Shown here: piece by piece, positions 1-10,196 of the stretch
How the letters are laid out: every line of letters starts with the position of its first letter
Numbering within the stretch: position 1 is the first letter of the stretch
Assembly: GCA_037178625.1 (NCBI GenBank)
Contig: CM074131.1
Coordinates: 2,170,001-2,234,000, forward strand
Length of the DNA: 64,000 bases
Reading direction: 5' to 3'
From: Skeletonema tropicum
Lineage: Eukaryota; Bacillariophyta; Thalassiosirophyceae; Thalassiosirales; Thalassiosiraceae
Notes under the pieces: model-generated
Databases searched by the model: none
What the model was told of the DNA's origin: nothing
What the model saw: the letters and a program-made list of their open reading frames with translations, nothing else
Made by a program: the position numbers and the translations under genes

Positions 1-1
1 T

Positions 2-3000
2 AATATATCCGCTGCACTGTCTGGAGAAGGCGCTGCCTCCCCATCTGAGCAACAACAACAAGAGGAAGTAGTCTTTGGTACACAACTCAACAATGACGAC
101 GATGACGTGACAGCTGCATCTGAACCCAGCACACCTGCCCGCAGTACTTTCAGACGAAGGAACAACAACAATAATAATGATGAAGATGATGAAGAAGAAG
201 TGGTGGCTGAAACACCTGCCATTTCCAACAGAACAGCTGCAGCTGCTGGAACTTCTTCGTCAATGATGATGATGACTCCTGGTGCAGCGGATAATTTGGC
301 AGAGGAGATTTTGGGAAGTGTGCGTAAGAATAAGAATTATAACACTGCCTCTAATGATGGCGGTGATGACTCGGATGGTTCATTTGATGGTGGGGAACAG
401 AATCGATGGAATTCACCTGCAAGAAGTGCCATGAGTATGTTGTCTGGCAATCGTAGTAGGAGGAGCAACCAGCAAGAGCGAGAGGAGGAAGATGGCAATG
501 ACGACTTTGAGAATGGTGCAGCTGATGATAACAATGGTAATGACAATATGAATCCTGATGATAATGACGATGAAGAAGAAGACGAAACAACACTTATCCG
601 AGGTACAGATGTTCATGTTCAAAGTGCAGCAGCTGCATTTCGTGATTTCATCCGGAACTTTGTGAGTGTGGAAGAGAGTGAACGTGTCATGGCCAAGGAG
701 GCTAGGAGGAAAAACAAGAGGAGAAGGCGTGCAGCTGCTGCTGCCGCAGGTGGGGCTGGAGGAGGTGGAGGTGGCGATGATGATGATAGTGACGACGATG
801 ATATTGCAGGAGAATCTCGTGGAGAAAATAGCTGGGATCTACCCAGTGATGATGAAGATGATGAAACTGCCACGCCCAAGGTACCAGTGTACATGCGCAA
901 GTTGGAGAATATTTTGCTTCGTGGACGTTCCGAGTCCACTCCAGACTCATTAACTTCCGCTGCTGCTACTGCTGGTACGGGACGTCTTGGTGTGGCGAGT
1001 CTAGACTTGGATGCGTTACATTTGCACTTTCATTCTCCAGCATGTCAACGTCTGTATGGATGGTTGGTGGATTATCCAGCTGAAATTGTACCATTGATGG
1101 ATATTCTTTTGGGAAGGGAATTAGAAACATTGCGTGATACATTAAGATTGCAACAGGAGGAACGATTGGCGGATGCAGAGTCGCATGGTGATGAGCAAGA
1201 GATGGAGGCAGCCGCGGGAATTTTGGAGTTGCTTCCAGATGTGTTGCCCAGAGTGCAAGTTCGTCCGTTCCACTTGAGGAACTTATCTCACATGCGAGAG
1301 TTGGATCCAAACTCGATTGATACCCTCCTTTCGATTAGGGGAATGGTGGTGAGGACTTCTCCTGTCATTCCTGATTTGAAGGTGGCATTCTTTCAGTGCA
1401 GTATTTGTGGTCAGACAGAACAAGTTACAATTGATAGGGGTAGAATTGCTGAACCAACCCAGTGTCCAACTTGTCATGTCCGCCATGGATACTCCTTAAT
1501 TCACAACCGATGCTATTTTAGTGATAAACAAATGGTAAGGGTCCAAGAAACACCTGATGAAGTTCCAGCTGGTGAAACTCCTGCGAGCATTGTGATCTTT
1601 GCATACGATGATCTTGTGGATGCAGTCCGTCCAGGCGACCGTGTCGAAGTTACGGGAGTGTTCCGTGCCCAAGCACGCAGAGTCAACCCTAAGATTACCA
1701 AGGTGAAGAGTATTTACAAGACGTATGTTGATGCCATTCACTTTCGTAAAGTGATTTCTCATGGATCCAGCGCGGCTGAAACTAGAACTGCATCCAATGC
1801 GGCCAAGGATGACAGTGAGAAGACTGGAGGGAAAGAGGGAAAAGGAATGCGTGTGGATGAAGTCACCCACGGCTCTCGTTTCCCGCCTGAACGTGTTGCT
1901 GAATTGGAAGAATTGTCGAAAAAGCCAGATGTTTATGACCGATTGGTGAAAGCATTGGCTCCTTCCATTTGGGAGTTAGACGATGTGAAGAAAGGAGTAC
2001 TCTGCATGCTGTTTGGAGGAAACTCACGAAAGGTCAAGAAGGGGACCGAAGCAAAGAGAAAAAATCGTGAGAGGGCACGTCAGGAGATGTTGGATGCAGG
2101 TATGGAAACTGATGATACTGACGAAGAAGAAGATGATGAAGACGGCGAAACAAAATTGAACAAGCGTGGTGATATTAACATTCTTCTTGTTGGTGATCCT
2201 GGTACGAGTAAATCGCAACTCCTTGGTTATGTCCACAAGCTCTCTCCCAGAGGAGTGTACACATCAGGAAAGGGGTCATCTGCAGTTGGTCTGACAGCAT
2301 CAGTCGTACGCGACCCCGAGACACGTGAGTTGGTGATGGAGTCTGGAGCTTTGGTTCTCTCTGATCTTGGAATTTGCTGCATTGACGAGTTCGACAAAAT
2401 GTCTGGAACGACGCGAGCCATTCTGCACGAAGCCATGGAACAGCAAACTGTAAGCATTGCGAAGGCTGGGATTATTGCCACTCTGAATGCACGGACTAGT
2501 ATCCTTGCATCGGCCAACCCTGTAGAGTCGCGATACAATCCGTCTTTAAGTGTGGTTGAAAATATTCAGTTGCCTCCCACACTATTGAGTCGATTTGACT
2601 TGATATACCTTATTCTCGATGCCCCGAATGTGGATAATGACCGTATGCTTGGGCAGCATCTTGTTGGACTCTATTACGAGACTCCAAATGTCGTTGAACC
2701 TCCTTTAGATCATGGTCTTCTTCGTGACTACATTGCCTACGCCCGTGAAAATATTCACCCTGAACTAAGCGATCTTGCAAGCCGCGAGCTTATTTCTGCT
2801 TATATTGAGATGCGTAGAGGTGGAAGTGGTGGCAACGGAGGAAGAGGGAGAACTATTTCGGCTACACCTCGACAACTCGAGTCTCTAATTCGTTTGTCAG
2901 AGTCGTTAGCGCGAATGAGATTTAGTCGCGTAGTGACACGCACTGATGTGAGAGAGGCTGTACGGTTGATGAAGGTTGCAACTCAAGCAGCAGCGACAGA

Positions 3001-3286
3001 TCCTCGCACCGGCCGTATTGACATGGATATGATTACAACAGGAAGAAGCACTTTGGAGCGGGAGCTTGAAGAAAATCTAGGGGCTAGCCTGAAGGAGTTG
3101 TTGATTGAACGGAGAGGAAACCGCATGAGTGTGAGCGAAATTAGACGTACAATGGAAGAACTTCTCAATACCCAAGTTCAACAAGAAGATCTCACTGAAG
3201 TGCTCAGGATGTTCGAAGCCGATGGATTAGTGCAGTACAGCGAAAGAAGTCAGACAGTTTTCGTTCGAGCTGGAGTGGTAGGTTGA
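2..3286 (+). CDS. MCM4: MCM4, replicative helicase subunit (5' end outside window)
   Basis: Subunit of the MCM2-7 helicase that unwinds DNA at replication origins in the nucleus. The frame is open from base 2 with no ATG before base 107, where only a GTG occurs, so the true start lies upstream. The first ~300 residues are acidic, Asn/Ser-rich and disordered, as in MCM4 N-tails. A C-x2-C...C-x2-C zinc finger begins near 1397 (CSIC, then CPTC near 1463). It is followed by the MCM4-like stretch ETPDEVPAGETP. The AAA+ core has Walker A GDPGTSKS (about 2192), the Walker B/MCM box IDEFDKM and an arginine finger SRFD. A winged-helix-like C-terminus ends at TGA 3286. An acidic/basic insertion of about 45 residues sits just before Walker A. 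No intron is seen. The MCM4 rather than MCM2/6/7 assignment rests on the ETPDE/PAGETP segment. Confidence 0.95.
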   Translation, partial: NISAALSGEGAASPSEQQQQEEVVFGTQLNNDDDDVTAASEPSTPARSTFRRRNNNNNNDEDDEEEVVAETPAISNRTAAAAGTSSSMMMMTPGAADNLAEEILGSVRKNKNYNTASNDGGDDSDGSFDGGEQNRWNSPARSAMSMLSGNRSRRSNQQEREEEDGNDDFENGAADDNNGNDNMNPDDNDDEEEDETTLIRGTDVHVQSAAAAFRDFIRNFVSVEESERVMAKEARRKNKRRRRAAAAAAGGAGGGGGGDDDDSDDDDIAGESRGENSWDLPSDDEDDETATPKVPVYMRKLENILLRGRSESTPDSLTSAAATAGTGRLGVASLDLDALHLHFHSPACQRLYGWLVDYPAEIVPLMDILLGRELETLRDTLRLQQEERLADAESHGDEQEMEAAAGILELLPDVLPRVQVRPFHLRNLSHMRELDPNSIDTLLSIRGMVVRTSPVIPDLKVAFFQCSICGQTEQVTIDRGRIAEPTQCPTCHVRHGYSLIHNRCYFSDKQMVRVQETPDEVPAGETPASIVIFAYDDLVDAVRPGDRVEVTGVFRAQARRVNPKITKVKSIYKTYVDAIHFRKVISHGSSAAETRTASNAAKDDSEKTGGKEGKGMRVDEVTHGSRFPPERVAELEELSKKPDVYDRLVKALAPSIWELDDVKKGVLCMLFGGNSRKVKKGTEAKRKNRERARQEMLDAGMETDDTDEEEDDEDGETKLNKRGDINILLVGDPGTSKSQLLGYVHKLSPRGVYTSGKGSSAVGLTASVVRDPETRELVMESGALVLSDLGICCIDEFDKMSGTTRAILHEAMEQQTVSIAKAGIIATLNARTSILASANPVESRYNPSLSVVENIQLPPTLLSRFDLIYLILDAPNVDNDRMLGQHLVGLYYETPNVVEPPLDHGLLRDYIAYARENIHPELSDLASRELISAYIEMRRGGSGGNGGRGRTISATPRQLESLIRLSESLARMRFSRVVTRTDVREAVRLMKVATQAAATDPRTGRIDMDMITTGRSTLERELEENLGASLKELLIERRGNRMSVSEIRRTMEELLNTQVQQEDLTEVLRMFEADGLVQYSERSQTVFVRAGVVG

Positions 3287-3380
3287 GGAGTTCAGTGAAG
3301 ACGAAGACTCATATGTAATATTAGTTAAAGCACATTCATAGAATTTTTACAATATTTACGGAGCAGATGTTAATACATAT

Positions 3381-4196
3381 TCAAAGCCAAAGCTCTCGTC
3401 CCCGTTTGTTCTTTTCGCATTCTTCCTTTGGCAAATCCTTCTGTTCTCTTCCCTCTTCGTCAATTCTCATGTTGACGTCAACATCGACCGTAGGTGGTAC
3501 GTTTGTCCGCTTTGGCCATCCAAAAAGACCCATATTGCGAGACTCTTTCACAACATCTTCATACTTGATAGCATTGTCTACATATGTCTTGTTGTCATCA
3601 TTGATTGGCAATTCGTCATATGCGATTGTAATAGGTTCTTCAATATTCGTGGCGAAGCTGAGCGGCGTTCCGTCTGGCTTGTTAAATGATATGGACTGAC
3701 GTCTGGGTTTCCGATAGACACTGCCTTCATTCTCTTGCGCAGGCGGTGGACCAATCAGCTTTTCGTTTGTGAATACCATTCGAGGAGGAACCTGAAGGCG
3801 AGATGCTTGGCAAACGTTGACATCCTGTCGAGTATAGACGTCTATTCCTTGCTTAACCCAAAACTGGTCTGATCTGCTGTGGATTGCATTGTAAGAAGAC
3901 TCGGCGGTGTCGGTCATTTCTCGTCGTAGTCGCGTCTTCAGCCAAGATGGCATCATCTCCACGTCTCCATCGTCATTGGTCGAGATACTACCAAAACAAA
4001 TAAAGTAGAATACATCTCGCAGCAACACCGCGAGACAAGAAAAGAAACTATCTGGTGCTGGATGGGGGTGATACAAGATGTCGTTTGCTGTTGGGTCGTT
4101 CAAATTGGGCAAGACAATATTATCATCCACCTTCCTCTTCTCCTCAATTCCTTCGAAGTCAGGCTCGAGTACTTTGCTTTCTTCCAGTCCTTCCAT
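3381..4196 (-). CDS. Unrecognised protein, 271 aa
   Basis: Single-exon ORF with an ATG at 4196, convergent with MCM4 (94 bp between stops) and in tandem with the DinB-like gene upstream. I do not recognise a family. The sequence is hydrophilic except for one short hydrophobic stretch near residues 57-72 (VLLRDVFYFICFG), too short and mixed to call a membrane segment. The rest has proline-rich pieces (IGPPPAQ) and a basic C-terminus (KNKRGRE). I looked for an intron inside the hydrophobic stretch; the only GT...AG pair there is 26 bp and breaks the frame, so I keep it uninterrupted. The length of the ORF and the lack of competing frames support a real gene. Function unknown. Confidence 0.6.
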   Translation of the reverse strand: MEGLEESKVLEPDFEGIEEKRKVDDNIVLPNLNDPTANDILYHPHPAPDSFFSCLAVLLRDVFYFICFGSISTNDDGDVEMMPSWLKTRLRREMTDTAESSYNAIHSRSDQFWVKQGIDVYTRQDVNVCQASRLQVPPRMVFTNEKLIGPPPAQENEGSVYRKPRRQSISFNKPDGTPLSFATNIEEPITIAYDELPINDDNKTYVDNAIKYEDVVKESRNMGLFGWPKRTNVPPTVDVDVNMRIDEEGREQKDLPKEECEKNKRGRELWL

Positions 4197-4318
4197 TTTG
4201 TCAGACGCTATATATAGAATGATATTTATTTACCATTCATTGAATGTTTTTAAAAAATTATTCGACCAAGTAAAAATATAATAGAGATTCACAGAGAGAC
4301 ACTAACTCATTGCTATCA

Positions 4319-4918
4319 TCAATCCTGCTTCTTGTCAAACAGTATAGTGCTCGGAGCTCTGCCGAACCCCTCAGGCAATTCATCGTCAGACAAGCCCACT
4401 GTTTGCAAACAGATTATTCTCACCATGGCTAGGTGATGGATTGCATGATGAGCACAAAAGCCTAATTCTCTCTCTACTGTACTAGGTAAACCAATCTCTG
4501 CATCGTCGTCAGCAGCCAGGTTAAAGTACGCTGTGACGGGTGTTGTTGTTATTATTCCGCCATCCCCATCAACTATTGTTGTATTTAATGATCTAAAAAC
4601 ATCTGTCACATCACATAATCGTTTCCTTGATTCTACAAGATCCTTCTCCAATGTGCCACCTCTAACTCTAAGATCATAATGTAAGTCACCTATCTGCTGT
4701 TGCGTAGATGAATCTTGGGTAGAGCTTGCCACTAATGCAGCTAGCTCAACATGATCCATGGAATGACGATAATGTTGACCAATACTTGCGCCGACAATTG
4801 GGCATGTCTTTTGAAAGGCGTCTGACGCTTGGGAAGCACCGTGCTTCCCAACAAGGAGATCGAGCAGTGCAATCTTTTGACTTAGAATGGCAAGGTTTGA
4901 CTTTATTAATGCACGCAT
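4319..4918 (-). CDS. DinB/YfiT-like four-helix metalloprotein
   Basis: A 199-aa single-exon protein with the spacing of His-containing helices seen in the DinB-like superfamily (putative metal-dependent enzymes or thiol transferases). HYRHSMDH lies near residue 49, HYDLRVR in the middle and ERELGFCAHHAIHHLA near residue 150. The first and last motifs would supply the three metal-ligand histidines of a four-helix bundle. The C-terminus FGRAPSTI resembles bacterial homologues that end in ...APST. The ATG at 4918 is chosen because the bundle starts immediately after it. The substrate cannot be read from sequence. No targeting peptide is obvious. Confidence 0.6.
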   Translation of the reverse strand: MRALIKSNLAILSQKIALLDLLVGKHGASQASDAFQKTCPIVGASIGQHYRHSMDHVELAALVASSTQDSSTQQQIGDLHYDLRVRGGTLEKDLVESRKRLCDVTDVFRSLNTTIVDGDGGIITTTPVTAYFNLAADDDAEIGLPSTVERELGFCAHHAIHHLAMVRIICLQTVGLSDDELPEGFGRAPSTILFDKKQD

Positions 4919-5409
4919 GATTTCAGATTAGATGGCAGTATACAATACCAGGGGTGATGGCTGCATGGTTTTGATAGGTTTTGATCGAGGAGAATGCTAA
5001 AAAATGCTAAAATTGATGGGAAACGGGAAACGTACTGTACCACTACGTACATATTTAGGACTTCAATTACCAATAAGTGTAACGTGTGAATTCGTACAAA
5101 AATGGGACTGTGACATTGATGTGCCGGTAAAGTTGTGTGTTGTGAACGAAGCTGTCACTTTTTGCAAAGATCTTTTTGACACCTGCTCGCCTCGACACCT
5201 CCTCGACAAAATTGGTTGGGACGTCATCGACAGAACCAATCACAACAACAATGAGAGAGTCATAGCGGCCGGGTGACGGGAACATCATTGACATGTTCGT
5301 TCAGCCTCTGACACCCTTTTCAACTCTCCTTGCACATAAATAGCCACGCTCATCAAATCAATTGCCAGCCTACTCGACATCCACTTCTATCTACAAATCT
5401 ACTTCGAAA
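4919..5409. other. Intergenic, divergent promoter region
   Basis: Lies between the DinB-like gene (leftward) and malate synthase (rightward), so it should contain both promoters. A TATA-like cataaatag sits at about 5335-5345, some 65 bp before the malate synthase ATG. ORFs here overlap each other in opposite frames and look like nothing in particular. No repeat or RNA gene seen. Confidence 0.4.
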
Positions 5410-7195
5410 ATGGAAGCAAGATCAACATCAGTGCACGTAGAAGTGCACGCGCCCATCTGTGCAGCTGCAGCCGAGATCCTCACGCCCGACTCTCTCCGTT
5501 TCATCGGTTACCTATGCCACAAGTTTGAAGATCGCCGTCGTTCTCTCCTCAACGCACGTGTTAGTAGAGCACTCGAATTTGATTCGGGAGCGCTACCTCA
5601 TTTTGAAGGAAGTGGAAAGACTGGTGGCACTATGAGAGAACCTCACTCGCATTCTACTGATGACCCACACTGGCAATGTGCACCTATACCTGATGATGTG
5701 CAAGACCGACGAGTGGAAATCACTGGGTAAGTGCAGATAACTTTTGCGAAGACTTGTATTCGTTTGTCTGTCACTTGCTCATTCAAATCTTTTACTTTTG
5801 CTCCATCATTACTGCAGCCCCGTCGATCGTAAGATGGTCATCAATGGTCTAAACTCTGGTGCAAACGTATACATGGCTGACTTTGAAGACTCGACATCTC
5901 CCACCTGGAGTAACTTGACGGAGGGACAACGCAATCTTCGGGATGCAGTCAATGGTAAAATTACATTTACCAATGCAAGTACAGGCCGAGTATATGCACT
6001 CAAACAAAAGACTGCAGTTCTTTTTGTTCGTCCTCGTGGATGGCACTTGGATGAAGCACACGTGACTGTCAATGGGCGGGTAGCGTCAGGAAGTTTGTTT
6101 GATTTTGGGCTTTACTTCTTCCATAATGTTCATTCTCTGCTAGCCAAAGGGACAAAGCCATACTTCTATCTACCCAAATTGGAGCATTACTTGGAAGCTA
6201 GATTGTGGAACGATGTATTTCGAGCTGCTCAGAGTTACTTTGGGGTGCCTCAGGGCACTATCAGGGCAACGGTATTGTTAGAAACAATTACAGCTGCGTT
6301 CCAGATGGAAGAAATCCTTTACGAGTTGCGTAATCACTCTCTTGGATTGAATTGCGGAAGATGGGATTATCTCTTCTCCTACATCAAAAAGTTCAAGTGT
6401 CATGGTGACAAGATTGCACCCGATAGATCTCATCTTACAATGACTGATACTCCGTTGCTGAGGAGCTATGTTGATCGTTTGATTTATATCTGTCATAAGA
6501 GAGGAACTTTTGCAATGGGAGGTATGGCTGCACAAATTCCAATCAAAGGCGATCCTGCTGCAAACGATGCAGCTATGGCGAGAATTAAGAAAGACAAGCT
6601 TCGTGAAGTGCTTGCAGGACACGATGGTACGTGGGTGGCTCATCCAGCACTTGTTTCTCTGGCTAAAGGAGTGTTTGATAAGCACATGCAAGGCCCAAAC
6701 CAAATTGAGAAGAATCCTGGAATGGCAGGAAAAGATGTATCTGAAGCAGACTTGTTGGAACTTCGAAAGGTTCCAAAGGGTGAAGCAATTACAAGTGCTG
6801 GGCTTCAAAATGGCGTATCTATTGTTCTTGCGTATACTGAAGCATGGCTTCGTGGTGTAGGTTGCATCCCTCTACATCACATGATGGAAGACGCGGCTAC
6901 AGCAGAGATCAGCCGCGCCCAAATTTGGCAGTGGCGATATCACGAGATACCGACTGAGGATGATGGTATTGTTATTACTTCGAAAAGGATTTCAAAGTTG
7001 GTCCACGACGAAGTAAAGATGCGCAGCGGAGGTGAAGATAGAGGAAAGTGGTTCTTGGCTGGAAAATTAGTGGAAGATATGTTGACGAAGGATAAGCTCG
7101 ATGACTTCTTGACTACTGTATGCTATCCACACATCTTGACTACAAAGTATGAGGGTGACGTAATTCCTGAAGATGAACCCGTGTCGAAGCTATGA
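5410..7195 (+). CDS. Malate synthase, peroxisomal (glyoxylate cycle)
   Basis: Condenses glyoxylate and acetyl-CoA to malate, the second step of the glyoxylate bypass, letting the cell turn fatty acids into sugar. Two exons, 5410-5726 and 5818-7195; the 91-bp intron has GTAAGT and CTGCAG borders and joins EITG to PVDRKMVINGLNSGA, a malate synthase A signature. Total 564 aa. Further family landmarks are FMADFEDS-type (YMADFEDST), RPRGWHLDE, ATVLLETITAAFQM and GCIPLHHMMEDAATAEISR, which carries the catalytic-acid region. The last three residues are SKL, a canonical PTS1 signal, placing the enzyme in peroxisomes. ATG 5410 is preferred over an in-frame TTG at 5362. Length is normal for the A form. 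Confidence 0.95.
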
Positions 7196-7300
7196 GTATT
7201 GTAGAAACTTTTTTGTTTGCATTGTTTAAAGATAACTAGAGATAACATTTGACTCCAGTGAGAGATAACGTTGACTCAAGTCTCGATGAGCATTGATAGT

Positions 7301-8842
7301 TTAAGATCCAATTTGCACATCATAAAAGCTATCGTCGTCTCTCTTGCTCACAAAATGATTAGGATGCACGTACTTCTTCAAGGAATTGAGACCTGATTCC
7401 ACCCTGCGAGTTATTGCAGCCCGTAAAACTGATGTTTCGATAATGCCCTCTCCCGTCTCGCTGGACATGTTACCTAAAATACTTTCCACTTGAGCGACAT
7501 ATTCATTCCAGCGCGATTGCTCCTCCGACTTCCTCTCAAATTCTAGCTTTCCCGCAGCTGTTGAAACTGCGTTGACTGCACCGACTGCCTCTTCTTCTAG
7601 TTGCTGCATCTGCGCTTCCATGTTTTGCATCAGACTTAGCCGTTCCATCTCGTGAACTTTTGATTGGGCGTGCGCAACAACGATTTGAGTATCTAGATCC
7701 GTCTCACTATTCTCAAGAGATTCTCGGAGAGAGCGTGCGATGGAAGTGAGAGCAACAATGGTTGAATGCTGCTGCTCCGACGTTTGTTGCAAATCTAGCG
7801 TATGACTCAGCATAGGTGCAAAGAATAATTTCATTGTATACTCATGATTGTATTGTTGGAGCTCATTTTGTGCCAGCAGTTTCCCGTTTTGTTCTTGTAA
7901 AACATCTCTTCTCTGCAAAAGGTTATCTCTTTCAATTGTTAGACGTTCAACCTGTTTCTCAAGTTTCTTCTTAGTTAGTTTCAGTTGTGTACTGAGATCA
8001 TTATTCTCATGTAGGAGGTCGTCCATTCTAAGCCAGGCCAAGTCCAATGCCGAGCTGGAGTCTTCTTTTTGGCTACGCAGGGCTGCAATCCGTGACAAAG
8101 CAGCATTTTTATCATCATCGTGCTGTTGAGCGATTGCTTTGTAATCTTCAATTAGCAATTTATATGATCTGTCAGATTCTGTCATCTCATCGACGATGCG
8201 TGTTATTGTCAGCTGAGATTGCCTTGCCTTGTCTTCAGCTGTTTTGAGTTGAGTTTTTACACGTTGATATTTCCATTCCCTCTCTTGTAGGATGGAGTTG
8301 TATTTATCAATTGTATCTTGGTGCATCGAGTCATTTTTGAGCGTTTGAAAGTTGTGTGTCTCAGTCAGTGTATACGCGATCGACGCCAGGAAGAATAGAA
8401 TGAATAAAATGAAGAGAATTGCCTGGAGTAGAATGACTCTCTTTTGTTTTGTTTCACATGCAAGTGCATGTGTGGGAGTCTTTGCACAAGCCGCACTACT
8501 ACTATCCTCTCGTACATGTTGCAATTTTGTGCTGCTGTCATTGGACGGATTGGAGCGTGTCTCTTGAGCAGTATTGATTTTATTTTGCCTGCCTTCTTTC
8601 ATACGCGCCCAGCTTTGCAATTGTTTAGAGACGGTTGAAGACTTTCTACCATTGCCATTGAGTGTAATTGATGTGGTTGCTCCTTGAGCAGACTGTGGAG
8701 ATATGATGACCGGCGGTCGGGTGGTTGATGATACCACCCAAACGCTTCCATTTCTTCCCACAACTGTGGCCCTATGTCGCAGAGGTTTCTTTGCTAACCG
8801 GACTCCTTCCTCTTGCTCATCACGACTTCGTTTCTGCCCCAT
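7301..8842 (-). CDS. Membrane-anchored long coiled-coil protein, 513 aa
   Basis: Single exon, ATG at 8842. Residues 1-135 are basic and Ser/Thr-rich. Residues 136-159 form one strongly hydrophobic helix. From about 165 to 470 the sequence is a heptad-rich coiled coil (long runs of Glu/Lys/Gln/Leu). There is no N-terminal signal peptide, so the single helix would give a type II (N-in) topology with the rod in a lumen, or a tail facing the cytosol if reversed. The layout recalls golgin- or LINC-like tethers, but no family motif is present and I assign no function. It converges on malate synthase (105 bp) and diverges from Derlin. Confidence 0.7.
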   Translation of the reverse strand: MGQKRSRDEQEEGVRLAKKPLRHRATVVGRNGSVWVVSSTTRPPVIISPQSAQGATTSITLNGNGRKSSTVSKQLQSWARMKEGRQNKINTAQETRSNPSNDSSTKLQHVREDSSSAACAKTPTHALACETKQKRVILLQAILFILFILFFLASIAYTLTETHNFQTLKNDSMHQDTIDKYNSILQEREWKYQRVKTQLKTAEDKARQSQLTITRIVDEMTESDRSYKLLIEDYKAIAQQHDDDKNAALSRIAALRSQKEDSSSALDLAWLRMDDLLHENNDLSTQLKLTKKKLEKQVERLTIERDNLLQRRDVLQEQNGKLLAQNELQQYNHEYTMKLFFAPMLSHTLDLQQTSEQQHSTIVALTSIARSLRESLENSETDLDTQIVVAHAQSKVHEMERLSLMQNMEAQMQQLEEEAVGAVNAVSTAAGKLEFERKSEEQSRWNEYVAQVESILGNMSSETGEGIIETSVLRAAITRRVESGLNSLKKYVHPNHFVSKRDDDSFYDVQIGS

Positions 8843-9220
8843 GGTTGCATCGTGTTTGCTTCATTGTTTTGTAACAAGCCATGTACTTCTAGCTTCTAAG
8901 TAGTGTGTACTTAGTGCGAAGCCAGAAGCAACGGCAGGAAAAAGCGACAAGGTGTCCTTATTTATGCCCAGCTGCAACCCAAAATACCCCGATTATGTGG
9001 ACCTTTTGTAGAGACCTGTACGGAGCCGTATCCCAAACCTGAAAACAGGGAAAAGATCTTTCTTTGACATTCTGAAACAATTCCACGATGGCATTTTCAC
9101 ATCGGTAGCGAACAGCCCTACCCACGACGCTTGAAAATTCTGCTACACTATTGTCATCGCTGCTGATACCAGATAAAGACGATCGAAGAGCAAAATAAGA
9201 ACTCGAAAGTATAACTCAAC
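8843..9220. other. Intergenic, divergent promoter region
   Basis: 378 bp between the leftward coiled-coil gene and rightward Derlin; must hold both promoters. No repeat, RNA gene or clear core element recognised. Confidence 0.4.
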
Positions 9221-10066
9221 ATGCCGCCACCAAGACACGGAGGACAAGGAAACGTTCGTCAGATGGACGATACCGGAGGTCCACAGGCATGGTTCGAATC
9301 TCTCCCAATAATCACGCGATGCTGGTTCGGCGGTGCCTTAGCCGTCACTGTCATGTGCAACTTTGGTTTCCTCCCAATCATGAAGATGATTTGGATTTGG
9401 GATAATGTCTGGGATAATTTCGAGATTTGGCGTTTCCTCACGCCGTTTTTATTTGTCGGAAAGTTCGATTTCAATACATTGATGGCGCTTTATATGTTGC
9501 AGAGTTATTCCAATCGATATGAGATGGAACCTTACAATACTGGTGGTGGGGGTGGAACTGCTGATTACGCATTTGCGTTGATGTTTGGAGCAATTTCCAT
9601 CATGGTGACGTACCCTATTATGATGATGTTGTTACCAGCTCCTCCGGTATTTGCAAGAACATTGATGATGTTCGTGCTATATGTTTGGTCGAAGAGGCAT
9701 CCTACTGCACCTACAAGCATTTGGGGGGTGCAGTTCCAGGCAATCTACTTACCATTTGCGCAAATAGGACTCAGTATCGCAATGGGTGGAGCGTTCTCTG
9801 ATTTGGTTCATGGGCTTGCATGTGGGCATTTATTTTACTTCTTGGTGGATGTTGTCCCGATAGTGTATGGTAAAGATTTGTTGCATACGCCTCAGTTCTT
9901 GATTGATCAAATTGGAATTGGTGCGTATGTACCACCAGCAAACAATACCGCTGCAGGGAATAATGTATGGAGTCCACCTGGTAGGGCAAATCCTCCTTCT
10001 GACCCCGCTGGGCCGTCGCGAGGTCATTCATGGGGCTCTGGTGGACAAAGACTTGGCTCGAGTTGA
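9221..10066 (+). CDS. Derlin (Der1-like ERAD rhomboid pseudoprotease)
   Basis: ER membrane protein that helps move misfolded proteins to the cytosol for degradation. The 281-aa sequence starts with the Derlin pattern of an N-terminal amphipathic segment (WFESLPIITRCWF), then NFEIWRFLTPFLFVG, four or more hydrophobic helices, YVWSKRHPTAPTSIWG and GHLFYFLVDVVP. The rhomboid catalytic Ser/His pair is absent, as in all Derlins. The C-terminal tail ends in HSWGSGGQRLG, which fits the SHP box (like HNWGQGFRLG of human Derlin-1) that docks the p97/CDC48 ATPase. A Gly run near residue 110 is an odd loop. In diatoms some Derlins serve plastid import across the periplastid membrane; without a bipartite leader here, the ER host form is more likely. 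Confidence 0.93.
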   Translation: MPPPRHGGQGNVRQMDDTGGPQAWFESLPIITRCWFGGALAVTVMCNFGFLPIMKMIWIWDNVWDNFEIWRFLTPFLFVGKFDFNTLMALYMLQSYSNRYEMEPYNTGGGGGTADYAFALMFGAISIMVTYPIMMMLLPAPPVFARTLMMFVLYVWSKRHPTAPTSIWGVQFQAIYLPFAQIGLSIAMGGAFSDLVHGLACGHLFYFLVDVVPIVYGKDLLHTPQFLIDQIGIGAYVPPANNTAAGNNVWSPPGRANPPSDPAGPSRGHSWGSGGQRLGSS

Positions 10067-10196
10067 AATCTACAGATGTTGCTACTTTGTTTAGTCTAAT
10101 GGCAAGAGGGATTATTTTTCATAATTCTTTCATTTCAAAAATCTACCAACGAATGCTCTGCACAATCTATACTAAGTATCAATTGTGTCAAAAAAA

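Noticed and set aside
4000..4030. 26-bp intron in the 271-aa protein
   Set aside because: GT...AG pair exists but removing 26 bp breaks the frame and it is too short to splice.
5004..5294. Overlapping ORFs upstream of malate synthase
   Set aside because: Opposite-strand frames of equal length in a promoter region; no protein pattern.
9285..9300. tRNA B-box-like ggttcgaatc
   Set aside because: Inside the Derlin coding frame, without a matching A box or cloverleaf.
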